Shown: positions 32,400 through 47,879, counted from the stretch's first letter. The stretch: 64,000 nt of DNA from Prorocentrum cordatum (GCA_963575745.1 CAUYUJ010004558.1:965847-1029846), one strand, 5' to 3'. Notes: generated by a model not told the origin, from the sequence alone. Made by a program: numbers and translations.

Positions 32400-34930
32400 T
32401 TTTGCCCCGGGCGGTGGATGTGGCGACTCCCAGCTTGCACTGTCCGTTGATTCATCTCAATATGAATTTGCGTTCGTTTAACGCTCATTCGGGTGAAGTG
32501 TCTGCCTGTTTCCCTCTTCACTTCTTCTCCCCATCTCGTTTGTGTCGCTCAGACGTGGCCCGGCCCTTCTTTGTTGATGCCGTCGCTCCCAGGGTGCAGT
32601 TTGACGCAAGACGCGGTTGTAATCAACGAGTGTTAGCCGTTGAATACAATTTGAGCAGGCCGTCGGAACGTTATAGTTGGAGATTTTAACGTGCATCACT
32701 CGCATTGGCTCCGCTACAGTCATTCTGCCACTCCCGAAGGAACTTTTTTGAAGAATTGGCTCAGGAGAACGGTCTTTCACAGCGAGTTCGGTCTCCAACA
32801 CGAGGCCCATATCTAAGATTTGCTTCATCCTTGAACTGTAGAAGTAATTGGTGAGATTGCAGATCATCGAGGGTTGTCGCTTCGATTTTCCGGTCCTCCC
32901 CTCTCTCTTGAAGTTCTCGATCGTGACGTCTGGCATTACGGTAGTGCGAATTGGTCGTGTTTCGACGACGTATTCGTGAGCAGAGCTGGATTGGATATCT
33001 CAGCAGTCTCCAGATGTAGCAGCAGCAAGGTTCACATATTTGATTTTTGTTTTAATGGTGATTGTATCCCTGCTTCTTCTATTTCGTTTCGTCCTTCTCA
33101 TCCTTGGCTTACGGGCGACTGTCTGCGACTGTGAAGTATTCTGGTTCGTGGGCTATTACTAGTATTGACAAGGCCGAGCTTCTAACCGCGAGCTTTTCCA
33201 GCAAATGGAGCTTGCTAGAAATTGAGATCAATGAGTTTTCGGTCTTCACTGCTACTGTAGTGCCTACGGATACGACCGTGTTTCACAGAATTCGCATGCG
33301 TCTTGTTAAATCCGTTCTTATGGAGCTTCGTATGGACAGTGCCACCGGCCCAGACCAAGTCCCAGCTCGAGCTTTGAAGGAGTGCGCACGGGAATTTACA
33401 TTGCCTGTTTGTCGTCGTGCTCGGCAGATAGTAAGTCACGCGCAGTGGCCAGCTTGTTGGTGTGAGCATTGGCTCTTCCCACTCCACAAGCGCCGTGCCC
33501 TGTCGGATCCCGATAATTACCGCGGGCTTCATTTAACGTCGCAGCTATCGAAGGTAGTAGAACGTGTAATAGGCAGTTTATTTTTCCGCGCATTGAGCGT
33601 TTAGGCGCCTACGGTCTTTCGCAAGTCGCATGCCGAAGTGAGCGCGGAGCACGGGGCGCAGTGCTTTTCTATATCCTTTCTTGGCTCCTCTCCCTTTCTG
33701 TTGGCTCCCGCATTATTTTATATTGTTCTGATGTCTCCGGAGCTTTCGATCGAGTCGATTCCGGTATTCTTTGCGACAAATTGCGCGCTGGAGTGCCTCC
33801 ACAGCTCGTTTTGCTTTGTTCTAGCTGGCTCCGGCAACGCGCGGCGCGAGTCGTAGTCGGGGGGCAGCTTTCTCAACCTTTCTCTATGGGAGATATGGTC
33901 TTCCAGGGCACTTGTTTGGGGCCCCCCCTTCTGGAATGCATTTTTTGCTGGCGCTTGCATGGCAGTCCGCGCAGAATCGTTCCAGGAAGGTATGTATGCA
34001 GATGATTTGAACACTTGGCAGTTTGTTTCCGCAGACGTATCTGATGCGAGCGCCTTCTCTTCTCTTCGCCGGTGCCGGGCGTCTCCTCTGCACGCCTGGG
34101 GCCGCGCGAACAGAGTGCAATTCGACGCTGGCAAGGAGAGCTTTCATATCCTGTCGCGCACGCGACCGGCAGGCGAAGATTTTGTGATTTTGGGTATATT
34201 CCGCTTGATGCCAAACTTATTATGTCTAGTGCTGTTGATAGCTGTGTGGTCGAGTGCTCTTGGAAGATACAACGTCTTCTCCGCACTCGGCGTTTTCACG
34301 CAGATGCAGATATCATTTGTTTATCCAAAGCGCACGTCTTATCTTGCGTCGAATACAGAACGTCTGCTGGATACCACGCTTCGTCTTCTGTCCTTGCTCC
34401 ACTGGACGCTCTCCTTTTTCGTTTTCTGCGTTCACTTGGTGTAACAGGTGCAGACGCTTTGTTTCTTTTCAATTTGGCCCCTCTCAGCGCTCGTCGTGAC
34501 ATCGGCATCTGGGGGGTCATCCATAGAACTGTCGTGGGCTTGGGACCCGCGTGTTTTCAGTTTTTCTCTAAGCAAGACACGGCGCCGCCCCCCCAGCCAG
34601 GGCCCCCAGAAGGCACAGACGTCATCTGGTAGAGCCGCCTTTCATTGCGCCAGACTTTCTTCTTCATTCCGTAATTGGTGCTGTTCGTATTTATAACCTT
34701 CTTCTGGATTTATAGTTGCTGCGCAGAGTGTGTCGAAATTTCAATCGCGTCTCCAGCACCTCGTGCGTGCTCGCGCACGTCGATGTGTTGACTGGTCTGT
34801 TTCTTTCTCTTCGCGCCTCCCTTTGGCTTCCCGCCCTCTTCGTGGTTGCCGGGATTGGCGCGGCTAGCTCTTCCTCTCCCTCCGTCCTTCTTCCTCCCTC
34901 TCTCTCCTCCCTCCTTCTCCTCCTGCATGT
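32400..34930 (+). pseudogene. LINE (non-LTR retrotransposon) copy 1, degraded
   Basis: A retrotransposon ORF2 that would copy its RNA into DNA at a nicked target. Seen in order: endonuclease motif GDFNVHHSHWLRYS (about 32679-32720); PTRGPYL (about 32797-32818); the linker HPWLTGDC (33100-33123); RT start DSATGPDQVPARALKECA (about 33338-33390) and NYRGLHLTSQLSKVVERV (about 33515-33569); SDVSGAFDRV (33727-33757); SMGDMVFQGTCLGPPL; YADD active site at 33995-34006; then a C-terminal domain with LSCVEYRTSAGYHASSS and PLSARRDIGIWGVIHRT. The pieces use different frames, with internal stops, so this copy is dead. A CT-rich tail ends it near 34925. It sits head-to-tail with copy 2. Confidence 0.9.
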
Positions 34931-35239
34931 GGATTTTTAATCACCTTGAGCGTGGACTGACTTGGAGAGAGTTCACTACCACTTGAGAGCTTGCATAGAA
35001 AACAAATGATTTGAAATTGCCTCATACTGGGTGGTTGTGGTTTTCTCGCGGCGTCATGCCAGAGGGCATTGCTATGCAGCACTGGTGTTATGCACGGTTT
35101 CCGCACATCAGATTTTTCTTGTTTCTTTTTTCCTTCTCTCCGTCTCCTCGGTCACACGTGCAGTGTAGAAATACAAAGAAGCACGCTGGCCGCCATGAAA
35201 GCCGAATTCTCGAGTACAGATTAGACTTTCATTAGAGAT
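34931..35239. other. Spacer between LINE copies 1 and 2
   Basis: About 300 bp without a recognised feature. A short CT-rich stretch lies at 35110-35150. Confidence 0.5.
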
Positions 35240-36930
35240 AGCTCTCCCGATGTCGCTGCGCGTGTGACTTTGCAGTGTGCTGACCGTTTTTATACCGAAA
35301 TCAAGAATTAGGCAGAAGTCGTCTTATCCGTGGGTGACATCTGAATGTTTGAACCAAATCGATGCTAAGACCAGGGCAGTTGGCACGCCAGACTTTCCAG
35401 CAGCAGTTCGTGCGTGCAGCCGTAGTCTACTATCTGTGCACCGGTTATTCATTGAGCGCACTCGGACAAAATAACCCGCTGAATCCTTCAGGGTGGTCGC
35501 TGGCCTCGGTTCCGGACGTCAGATTGGATTCGTCCGTTCCACAAGCGTGCGTCGCAGCGCAATCCCGACCATTGCCGAAGGCTTCAGCTGACGTCCCAGT
35601 TATCTAAAGCAGTATAGTGTTTTCTATGTACCCTGTTCCGCCCTCCCCTCCAACGTAACTTATCATTTTGACAGTTTCAGTTAGCATATTTGCCGGGGAG
35701 AGGCGCACGAGGTGCGATTGTGTTCTTCGTGCTCAGCTGGCTCCTTTTTTTGGGAGCTGGCCAGCGCGTGGCTCTGTGGCGTTCAGACGTAGCTGGCGCC
35801 TTTGACAGAGTGTCAGCGGAGCGTCTCTCAGCGAACTTGCCTCTTCAGAGATTCATCCCGAAATCTTGGCTGTGATAGTAGATTGGCTTGAACCCAGGTT
35901 GGCGTGCGTTGTGTGCAACGGAGCGGAATCGGCGAGTATTGTAATGGCCAACGTGGTGTACCAAGGCATTGTGTTCAGCCCTAGCCTTTGGAATAACTTC
36001 TACGCCGACGCCCGGGACCCCATGGCAAACAGTGGATTTCAAGAACTGACGACCTTAATGCGTTGAAGTTTTTCGATAGTTGTGTTGGTGACAGCGCGAC
36101 TTTCTCGCGCCTGAGCGCTTGTCAGCAAGAGCTGCACATGTGGGGTCGTTCCAATGGTGTGACTTTCGAACCAGGAAAAGAAAGCAGCCACATACTTTCT
36201 CACAGCTCTCCTGTGGGCGAGGATACTAAGATTTTGGGTGTAGTTTTTGATTGCAAGCTGCTAGTGCTTGAGGCTATCGGCGCGTGTGTGGGCGAAGGCG
36301 GTTGGAGATCGCTCCAAATCTTGTCTTGCAGGCAGTATTATACGCACCGGGAACTCGTGCTCCTCTACAAAGGTCACGTTTCGTCGTATATGGAGTACCG
36401 CACGCCTGCAGTTTCCCACGCTTCCTCGTCCTCTCTCCTCCTTGACGGCGTGCAACGCAGATTTCTCATGGCATTGGGGATCTCTGAAATTGATGCTCTT
36501 CTTCAGTTTTCCTTAGCCGCTTTGACAGTCCGCAGAGACATCGCTATTCTGGGGCTCATCCGCAGGACTGTTCTGGGTCAGGGGCCGGGCGTCTTTGAGC
36601 AGTTCTTTCGGCTTGATCCTTCCCGTCCTCCCCGTCGTCCCCTTCGCTCCGCTCGTCATGCCAGACATCTAACTGATCTGACTACTGTTCGCTCGCCGGA
36701 TTATGTTGTCCTGTCGCCGCTTGGTGCCGTTCGTTGTTTACGACGTACTCCCAGACAGTATAATTGGGACAGGCTTCTGTCCAGCAGTTCCAAGCGTGTC
36801 TGCAGGAGCTTGTCTGCTATGTGGTTCGCAGCGGCTTTGGGCCGTGGCAGACACTCCTAAGCTGGCGACAACCACTGGCTTTTCACTCTTTGCTCGCCCA
36901 CAGGAATTGGAGGCCTTCTTAAACCAAGTT
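35240..36930 (+). pseudogene. LINE copy 2, truncated and degraded
   Basis: Same family and strand as copy 1. The endonuclease is absent. It begins in the linker (SSYPWVTSECLNQIDAKTRA, about 35307-35370), then a short RT piece with RRLQLTSQLSKAV (about 35575-35615), SDVAGAFDRV (about 35786-35815), VVYQGIVFSPSLWNNFYAD (35956-36012) and a changed active site reading RTDDLNALKFF (36042-36074) in place of (Y/F)xDDLN. The C-terminal domain is the best kept part, an open frame of 265 codons at 36063-36860 with KESSHILSHSS, MEYRTPAVSHASSSS, LTVRRDIAILGLIRRT and LGQGPG. A large internal deletion lies between the linker and RT. Confidence 0.88.
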
Positions 36931-40640
<3,710 letters not shown>

Positions 40641-40644
40641 TTGT

Positions 40645-40722
40645 TTGAATATATATATATATATCCTGTACTAAAGTTGTAGGCTGCTGCCCCACCTCCT
40701 TCCTTTCCCCCCCCCCCCTCTC

Positions 40723-40764
<42 letters not shown>

Positions 40765-40765
40765 T

Positions 40766-40812
<47 letters not shown>

Positions 40813-40955
40813 TTATATATATAACACGAAAAAAGAAGTCGACACATCACAAATATATATAAATACTCTCTTCCCCTCCTCCTTCTTCTCTTCCTACCCC
40901 TCTTCGTTATCATTTCCCTTTTTTCTCTCCTCCTCACTCCTCCTTCTCCTCCGCG
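40645..40955. repeat. AT and CT microsatellites
   Basis: TA tract at 40650-40664, long CT tracts at 40730-40755 and 40772-40808, then a further CT/CTC-rich stretch to 40955. Similar pyrimidine-rich DNA closes LINE copy 1. Confidence 0.85.
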
Positions 40956-40963
40956 TCTTCCTC

Positions 40964-41374
40964 GTGAAACCGAGCCCTCGCGCGCGCGGAATGCGAGATT
41001 GCCGCGCCCGCATCCGATTCATGTATTTCGCAAGGAAGTTCTACGAGTTCCCGGCGGTAACCAAGGTGGACGGTTTACCGCCGGTTTCCAATTGCAGCGC
41101 CCAGCAGGCAAGTTCAGGAAGATTTCAAGCAGCGTGTCATTCTAGTCCACAGCGTTATTACTTTCCCGCAGCTTCCTGGAGATTTGAGCGGATCGCTCGC
41201 GGGCGATTTCTCCAATCTGTCGACTTAGAGGGCGGCGCGGTCGCACGCCGTTTTGTTCACCTTTTCTTTTACCCTCTTGCCCTTGTGCCTCTTCTGCTGC
41301 CCTCTCTGGTCCGCGGGGTCCTCTCCCTGCGTTTTGTTCCCGCGGCGTTATGCGTTGAGGCATTTCTGGTCTAG
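40964..41374 (+). CDS. Unassigned ORF upstream of LINE copy 3
   Basis: An open frame of 136 codons immediately before the LINE. The first half (MRDCRARIRFMYFARKFYEF) looks coding-like; the second half is hydrophobic and Leu/Pro-rich. No CCHC knuckle or RNA-binding motif was seen, so it cannot be called the LINE's first ORF, though its position fits. Confidence 0.25.
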   Translation: MKPSPRARGMRDCRARIRFMYFARKFYEFPAVTKVDGLPPVSNCSAQQASSGRFQAACHSSPQRYYFPAASWRFERIARGRFLQSVDLEGGAVARRFVHLFFYPLALVPLLLPSLVRGVLSLRFVPAALCVEAFLV

Positions 41375-41399
41375 CCAGAATTCTGCCGAGGCGGTCTTT

Positions 41400-44360
41400 T
41401 CGAGATTGGCCCAGATTCTCGCGCCGCCCTACTTTTGCAGCCCGCTGGAGAGAGATTTTCGAGTTGGCTTACCCGGCCCCTCCGGCCAGCCAGCCTAGCA
41501 GTCCATTGTCGTTGCCATTCTCGAGCTCGCTGGCCTCAGCTCCTCCGGCCAGCGGGTCCGGCAGTGCGTCGCCGTTGCTTTTTTCGAGTTCGTTTGCTCC
41601 GGCCCTTCCGGCCAGCGGGCCGGATAATGCATCGCAGCGCAGTTTTTCGAGTTCGCTTATCACTGGCTGCCCTCCTGTCCCTTTTTTTGTCCCGCTTCCC
41701 TTCTGCGTGAATTCTTCGTTGGGTTTCGCAGTTCCTTACCTGGGGATGATGGCCGGCGAAGCCCGACCGCATTTGGCACGTTTCGCGATTGCTACTTTCA
41801 ACATCCAAAGGTTGGAAGTGCACAACAACGAATTGTATGCATATCTTTTTGCTTTTCCTCTCTTTCCTTGTCTAATTTGTGTAGCGGAGACGTGGCTTGA
41901 TGAATCTCTCCTGGATATCTTTAGTCGCGCGTCGAGATCGAGATGGTTCGGAAGGTGGAATTTTATATTCGCTCTCGACTCTATTGCTGTTGCTTGTCCT
42001 CTCCTCCTTCGCTCTTCCTTTGCTGGGCGTGCTTGGATTCTAATTCGCGCAGAATTTGGGCCGATCATTGTCTGTTCTCGGTGTCGTCGACCATGTCGCG
42101 GCGAAGTGCAATCGATCGAATCCCGAAGCAGCGAATGGAATTCGCTGGCAGATCCATGCGTAGGCACTGTTATATCTGGAGATATGAATGTTCACCATAC
42201 GCACTGGCTCACTTTTAGTAGTTATGTTTCTCCTGAGGGCACGTGCTTGAAACATTGGTGTCAGGAGAGGGGCTTTCGTGAATATATTCGCGCCCCTACT
42301 CGAGGCCCTCATTTCCTCGACCTCTTTCTGTGCGATGTGCCGCAGATGGTTGCAGGTAGCAGGCCATTCGGCAAGTTTGTGTTCAGTTTGCATGCCGCCG
42401 CTTGTGCTTGAACACAGCGAGCGACACCCCTGGCATCTTAAAGACGCTGATTGGCGTTCGATCGAACGTCGATTGTCTGAGCAGGATTGGTCTTGGATTG
42501 GCCGTTCGTCGCCAGATATTGTAGTGACATGTTGGATTCAAATGTTGTTTTATTATATGAGCTGGTATATTCTGTCGTCTGAAGTTGTCTCTGGTGTTTC
42601 GCATCCTGGGATCAATCAGCAGTGTCTGGGCGCGGTTCGCGCGAAGCGCCTGGCCGCTGGTAAGCCTTCCTTTCGGGCTGCCGCTGCTGCATGTAGCACT
42701 GTGCTGTTGGAGGCATTCAAGGCCCATGCGCAACGCGCCCGCCAGGAGCTCGAGTCGCTTGGCCGAGGTAGCAAAAAATGGTGGAAGGTTTCCAATGAAT
42801 TATTGTCGCATGTTCACAAACTTTCTTCCTCCCCACTGAAGTGTCCAGACGGATCGTGTGCTCTTTTTTGACTCTGCTAAAGCAGATGTGTTTGCGCAGT
42901 CCTTTAGCAGTAAGTCGCGTCTACCCGCTCCAGGTTCCAATGAGTTTTCTGATTTATCTATTGCTCTTATAACGCCTGATCGTTGGGGGGCCAGCGTGAT
43001 TCGCACGAGGTCCGCTCGAGCTGTTCTCAGAGGGCTCCGGCTGGACAGTGGAACTGGCCCTGATTTTCTCCCAGCTCGCGTTGAGAAGCGGTGTGCTGGC
43101 AGTCTCGCCGTGCCCGTGACCGAGCTTGCTCGTCTGATTCTGTGCTCAGGCGCGTGGCTTTCGCAATGGGGTGAGAATTGGGTGCGCTCTCTGTTCAAGA
43201 AGCTCGCTGTCAGCAGCCCTGATAACTATATGGGGCATCCAACCCACTTCTCAACTATCTAAAGTCGTGAAGCGCATCTCTTCGCAGCTCTTTGGCCCTC
43301 AGCTTGACAGGTTGGGGTGCTTTGGCGCGCGGCAGTTTGCTTGCTTCCCGTGCAGGGGTGCACGATATGCAGTTTTTTTAAAATATTTTGTCCTGCAATG
43401 CATTGTCGCTCTTGCCACAGGTCGCCGGGTCTTATTGTGTTGTTCAGATGTGAGTGGCGCTTTCGATTGAGTCGATGTGCCCCGTCTGCTCGCTAAGCTC
43501 CGCGGTTTCTCTGTTCCGGGGCCTGTTCTTGCAGTGCTCGATAGCTGGCTGCGTCTTCGTTCCGCCCACGTCATTGTTGAAGGCATATTGTCGCAGCCAG
43601 TTTGCGTGGAAAACATGATTCACCAAGGCGCTGTACATGGGCCTCCGCTTTGGAACGCTTTCTTTTCTGATTCGTGCATGGCTGGTTGGGCGGCGGGTTT
43701 TGAAGTAATCGTCTACGTGGATGATCTTAATGCCCTTTCGGTGGTCGTCGACAGTGTTGCAGACGACCAGGGCCAACGCGTGCTTGACGAGTGCCAGACT
43801 TTTCTTCGCAGGTGGGGCGCCATTCAGTCTTGTATATGTTATGGTGGTTGGAAACGACGTAGTTTGTTGCGAAGCCGTTACTTTTTTTTTTTTCATGCCG
43901 CATATATGATCTTATTATTGAAAACCCAGCTTGTGCCATGCATCGAATATCGGACTCCTGCGCTTCACTTTGCTTCCCCTCCTCCCTCGCCCCTCTTGAC
44001 GCTATCCAGACGTGCTTTGTTCGTTCAGTGTCCGTTACAGAAAAAAGAGGCGTTGTTTCACTTCTCCTTGGCGCCTCTCGCGAGCAGGCGCGGCATCTCC
44101 ATGCTCGGGGTCATTTGTCGTTCTGTTCTTGGTCGAGGTCCTGGCCATCTCTCCTTTTTCTTCCGCCTCGCCTCTCTTCCTCCTTCTCGCTCTCCCCGCC
44201 GTCGTTTCCGGCATCTGGATGGCCCTCTTCATATGCGAGCCCCAGACTTCGCTCGACGCTCGCATTCGTGCCCTGACTGGCCGGATTTTTATAGTTGTCG
44301 TGTTTATATAGCCAACCACCCTCTCCGTCGCTGCCGCGATTGGTCGCCCCCGGCTTGAGG
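41400..44360 (+). pseudogene. LINE copy 3, with endonuclease and reverse transcriptase
   Basis: The fullest copy. The 5-prime part (41505-41665) holds about 63-bp repeats read as 21-residue units containing PPASGSGSAS and PASGPDNAS. The endonuclease (41464-42411, one frame) has IATFNIQRL, CVAETWLDESL, ISGDMNVHHTHWL and PTRGPHFLDLFLCD; the last catalytic motif reads SLH (42385-42393) where SDH is usual. The linker to 42871 has HPGINQQCLGAVRAKRLAAG. RT: DSGTGPDFLPARVEKRCA, SSPDNY, HPTSQLSKVVKR, SDVSGAFD followed by a TGA (43468-43470) where Arg stands in copies 1 and 2, QGAVHGPPLWNAFFSD, and an intact YVDD (43714-43725). The KES block after the active site is deleted. The C-terminal domain keeps IEYRTPALHFASPP, LASRRGISMLGVICRSVLG and RGPGH. 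Frame changes near 42400, 42860 and 43240 make it inactive. Confidence 0.92.
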
Positions 44361-44369
44361 CAGGTGCCT

Positions 44370-44600
44370 CTTCTGTCTGTCTTTCCTTCCCTCTCCCTCC
44401 CTCCCTCCCTCCCTCCCTCCCCTTCTTGCTGCTGTCGTCGCTGTCGTCCGCCGTCCCCTCCTCTCCTCGGCTCCTCCACCCTGCGCGGGTTCTGAGCGGT
44501 GTTCGGCCCGCAGGCGTATTCTCGCAGGGCGCGTCCGGCGCGTTCCCCTCTCCTTCCTTCATCTCTCCCTCCTCGCTGTCCTTCTCACCCGCTCCCTCTG
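44370..44600. repeat. CT-rich tail region
   Basis: CCCT tetranucleotide units at 44390-44422, then CTC-rich DNA. Confidence 0.7.
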
Positions 44601-45179
44601 CTTTTCCCTTTTGTATTTTATAGATATACATATGTAATTGCTTGTGCCGGTTACTCCTGCAGATCGAGCGGCGCACGTCACCGAAACGATGCGTTTGTCC
44701 AGCGCAGCGCGACACCAGTGGATCCAGCAACATTGCCGCGACAAGCGCGACAGGAACCAGCAATTACGCGCATGAGATACAGAACTGGGGGAAAGGGCTA
44801 TGCGGGCCCCTTTTGAAGCGAACTGGATGAGTCAGTGCTGTGTTCGAGTGGGGCATGGGTCAATCTTGGTGCCGCCTGCGCCGCCAAGCAGCACACGGAA
44901 CCAGAACAAAAATATCGAAAGCGCACCGATTTTGCGAAACATGGCCGTTCCACGTTCAAGATTCGGAGAGGACCACACACACAAAAGGTTACAATTTTTT
45001 CGTCGACGTACGGGTTCAATAGGTTTTTTTGTTGGGGGGGTGTCTTCCCCCCCCCCCCGGAGCGCATCTGAAACAGCTAGCGAGACGTTCAAGGGAGATT
45101 CAAACATTGTCTGGGGGCATGCCGTACATTCGCGCTGCGAGTGTCGACCGAAAAACGTAGTTTGGATATTTCGCAGTTA
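44601..45179. other. Unassigned
   Basis: No gene recognised. Contains G and C homopolymer runs at 45035-45059. Confidence 0.5.
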
Positions 45180-45470
45180 TTTGGTCTAGAAGTTGTATTG
45201 CGTGTTGAGAAGAAGAGGGGGCGGAAGACTGGAGGGAACGAGGCCGAAAAAGAGGGGGGACATCAGAAGCAACAGTTGCCGGCGCAACGAACCTTGCCCT
45301 AAAGGTGTTATGTGAGCGAATCTCAGAATAGCAATATCTCGGTGGACAGCTAGACGGGCCAGGGAAAAATGCACGAGGACATTTGGGTCGGAGGTTTCTC
45401 ACAAGGCCTTGAGAAATCTGTGTTGCACACCGTCAATAATGGTTACATGTATACATGTGTCCACATGCTC
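45180..45470 (-). pseudogene. LINE copy 4, C-terminal fragment, reverse
   Basis: On the minus strand DGVQHRFLKAL is followed, after a stop, by VHFSLARLAVHRDIAIL, HIT and LGQG. These match DGVQRRFLMALGIS and LTVRRDIAILGLIRRT of copy 2. Only about 90 codons of the C-terminal domain remain. It lies about 0.8 kb beyond copy 3 and in the opposite orientation. Confidence 0.8.
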
Positions 45471-45524
45471 ATGTATGTTACACAGGGTCGACCCCACGCG
45501 GTGTGCTTGTAGCAGTAAAAATGG

Positions 45525-45735
45525 AATTATATATATATATATATATGGTGTGCTCTCGCTTGTGCACACGTTGTTGTGCAGTTTATGTTGTTTAATCGAT
45601 GCTGTGCACATCGCTGGTCTGTTATCAATGCGCTGCAAACTACGCGGTGTAACATATGTTGAACAGTCTATGGGGTGCAGGAATCCAGCATGGGCGCGCG
45701 ACGGCGAGCGCGCGCGCATTTCGCCCCCTTCTTTG
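45525..45735. repeat. AT tract and TGTTGTGCA-like degenerate run
   Basis: An AT tract (45530-45546) is followed by GTTGTGCAGTTTATGTTG, GATGCTGTGCACATC, GCGCTGCAAAC and GGGGTGCAGG, then a GC palindrome, GCGCGCGACGGCGAGCGCGC. This resembles the composite-repeat modules at 770-1015 and 20850-20935. Confidence 0.5.
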
Positions 45736-45949
45736 CCCGTGATTGCTGAAAACTGTTGATCTCTGATAAACAAGCGAGCGAAATATCTTCTGCGCGGGGC
45801 GAAGAGGTGGCGCGGTAAGGGGCTGTCCGGCACGGCGCGAACTCATTTTTAGAATACACGATTGGGCAGAAGTATCGCAAATGGTAATGGAAAGACGCGG
45901 CTCGTTAAATCGGGGTATATGGGGGGATGGAACCTGATGCCCATTTCGG
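45736..45949. other. Nothing recognised
   Basis: Short spacer before the 77-bp array. Confidence 0.5.
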
Positions 45950-46590
45950 ACGTCCGCCGCGCCCAGTACAGCGTTTCGTGGTCCCATAGGGAGCTCCACC
46001 GAAGGCCCCAATGGGGGTGCCCGCATGCGTCCGCCACACCCGGTACAGCGTTTCGTGGGTCCATAGGGAACTCCACCGAAGGTCCCAGTAGGACGGCCCA
46101 CATGCGCCCGCCACAATCAGTACAGCGCTTCGTGGCCCCATGGGGGATTCCACCGACGGCCTCAGGTGGACCGCCCGCATGCGTCCGCCACACCCAGTAC
46201 AGCGTTTCGTGACACCATAGGGGGCTCCAGGTGGGACCGCCCGCATGCGTCCCCCCCACCCAGTACAGCGTTTCGTGGCCCCGCAGGGAGCTTCACCGAC
46301 GGCCCCAGTGGCACCGCTGCGTCCCCCCCACCCAGCCCAGCGTTTCGTGGCCCCATAGGGAGCTCAAGCGAAGGTCCCACTGGGACCGCCCGCATGCGTC
46401 CCCCCCTCCCCCCCAGTACAGCGTTTCGTGGCCCCATACGGGGGCTCCACCGAAGGCCCCAGTGGCATCGCCTGCATGTGTCTCCACAACCCACTACAGC
46501 GAGTCGTGGCCCCACAGGAAGCTCCACCGAAGTCCCCAGCTGGACCGCCCGCATGCGTTCCCCCCCCCACCCATTACGGCACGCCCCATC
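45950..46590. repeat. 77-bp minisatellite, about 9 units
   Basis: The core AGTACAGCGTTTCGTGGCCC recurs at 45968, 46045, 46122, 46199, 46265, 46337, 46418 and 46496 (positions of ACAGCG or its variant). The first three spacings are exactly 77 bp; later ones are 66-81. Each unit also has CCGCATGCGTCC. A period of 77 is not a multiple of 3, so the frame rotates; ORFs on both strands are incidental. Confidence 0.9.
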
Positions 46591-47067
46591 ACGCGTTGCG
46601 TGGCCCACCGGAAGCGGCACCCACAACGCGTTATTCACAACTACATATGTTTGGGTCTTTCGCCCGTGTAATTCAACAAAGTAAATGTGACAAGTTACCA
46701 TCTCATACCTTGGCGGTGCTAAGTACTTTGTCTTATCATTACATGTGTTCCTCCATCCCGACCTATGAGCTCCACAGGGTAATTTCGTCAGCGGGCGCGC
46801 GATCGCGCGCTTGCGTTCCTGTTCACTTCGTACAGGGTGGAGGGCTTTGGGACGCTTGCTGGTGCGTTCCCCCCTGTTATAGATTCGGGGCGGTGCTCGT
46901 GCCCAGGTGTGTGGGTCCATGGGTGCGTTTGTTTGGGGCGTTGCCGGTGTATCGATGGACCCGTCCCGTCACTCTGGCGTATTCACGACTGGCCCGTCCG
47001 TGTGGTGTATCCCCCTTGGTGTATATGCATACCTGTCCTGTCATGTTGTTCATTATTACAGCTTGTC

Positions 47068-47101
<34 letters not shown>

Positions 47102-47690
47102 TTTTTTTTTTGTTTTTTTGTTTTCGGACGGTGTATACACCAGCGCAGGGGTATACACCAGTGCGTTCAGCGTCAATGGCCATGTCGTCCCAATGCCAGT
47201 TCAAATCGACCCTGGGGACTTTAGGGCTGTGAGAAAGTCTGCAAGTGGGGATGGAACTGGATGGGGCAATCGTGATTGCCTTGAGGTTGTGACGTATTGT
47301 GCGCCTGGGGATTTCGTTTGTTAGCCCGAAGTTCGTTTGTCGAGGGCCGTCAGTTTAGAAATGCCCACGTTGCGATAGCATAATAACATGTGTGCGACGC
47401 TTCCGAATCTCATTTTTGTCAAATCTTTGCGAACAGAGGTGGTGTATTGCACGTGGGTCTCCTACTAATTGGGCAATGCGTTTTCTTGCGAAAGTGTTGC
47501 GAGAGTTATTTAAGGTGTACGGAAGGACTTCGAGTTCCCTTCGGTGTTCTGTCCACGCCTGATGACTTTCCACCTCGGCGTTTTGATTCTTGGGCTCCGC
47601 GCGCGCGTCGCTTTGTAGGTCTATCAGACGTTTTCAGGTTAATTGTGTAGCTCTTCAGTCGTCGCCTTCATTTTATGAAATGGCAATTTT
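46591..47690. other. Unassigned, with T32 tract
   Basis: No gene recognised. T32 at 47069-47100 is followed by interrupted T runs to 47120, then a doubled GTATACACCAG(C/T)GC (about 47132-47165). Confidence 0.5.
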
Positions 47691-47879
47691 AAAGCAGTGG
47701 TTCGGGGCAGACCGCCGCATCCGGTAGCCAGTCGAGGGGATTTGCCAATCCCATTTAGGCACAGACGTCCCTCTGCGTTTTTTTTCCCAACCCTCCTTGG
47801 TTGGGTATTCGTTTTGAATAGAGCAGTGTGGTCTCCACTCTTTCCTTCCTCTTCCTCCTCCCTCCCTGCCTCTTCCTGT
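47691..47879. other. Lead-in to the 102-bp array
   Basis: Mixed sequence. The frame that runs through the array is already open here (from 47697), without a recognised motif. Confidence 0.4.
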
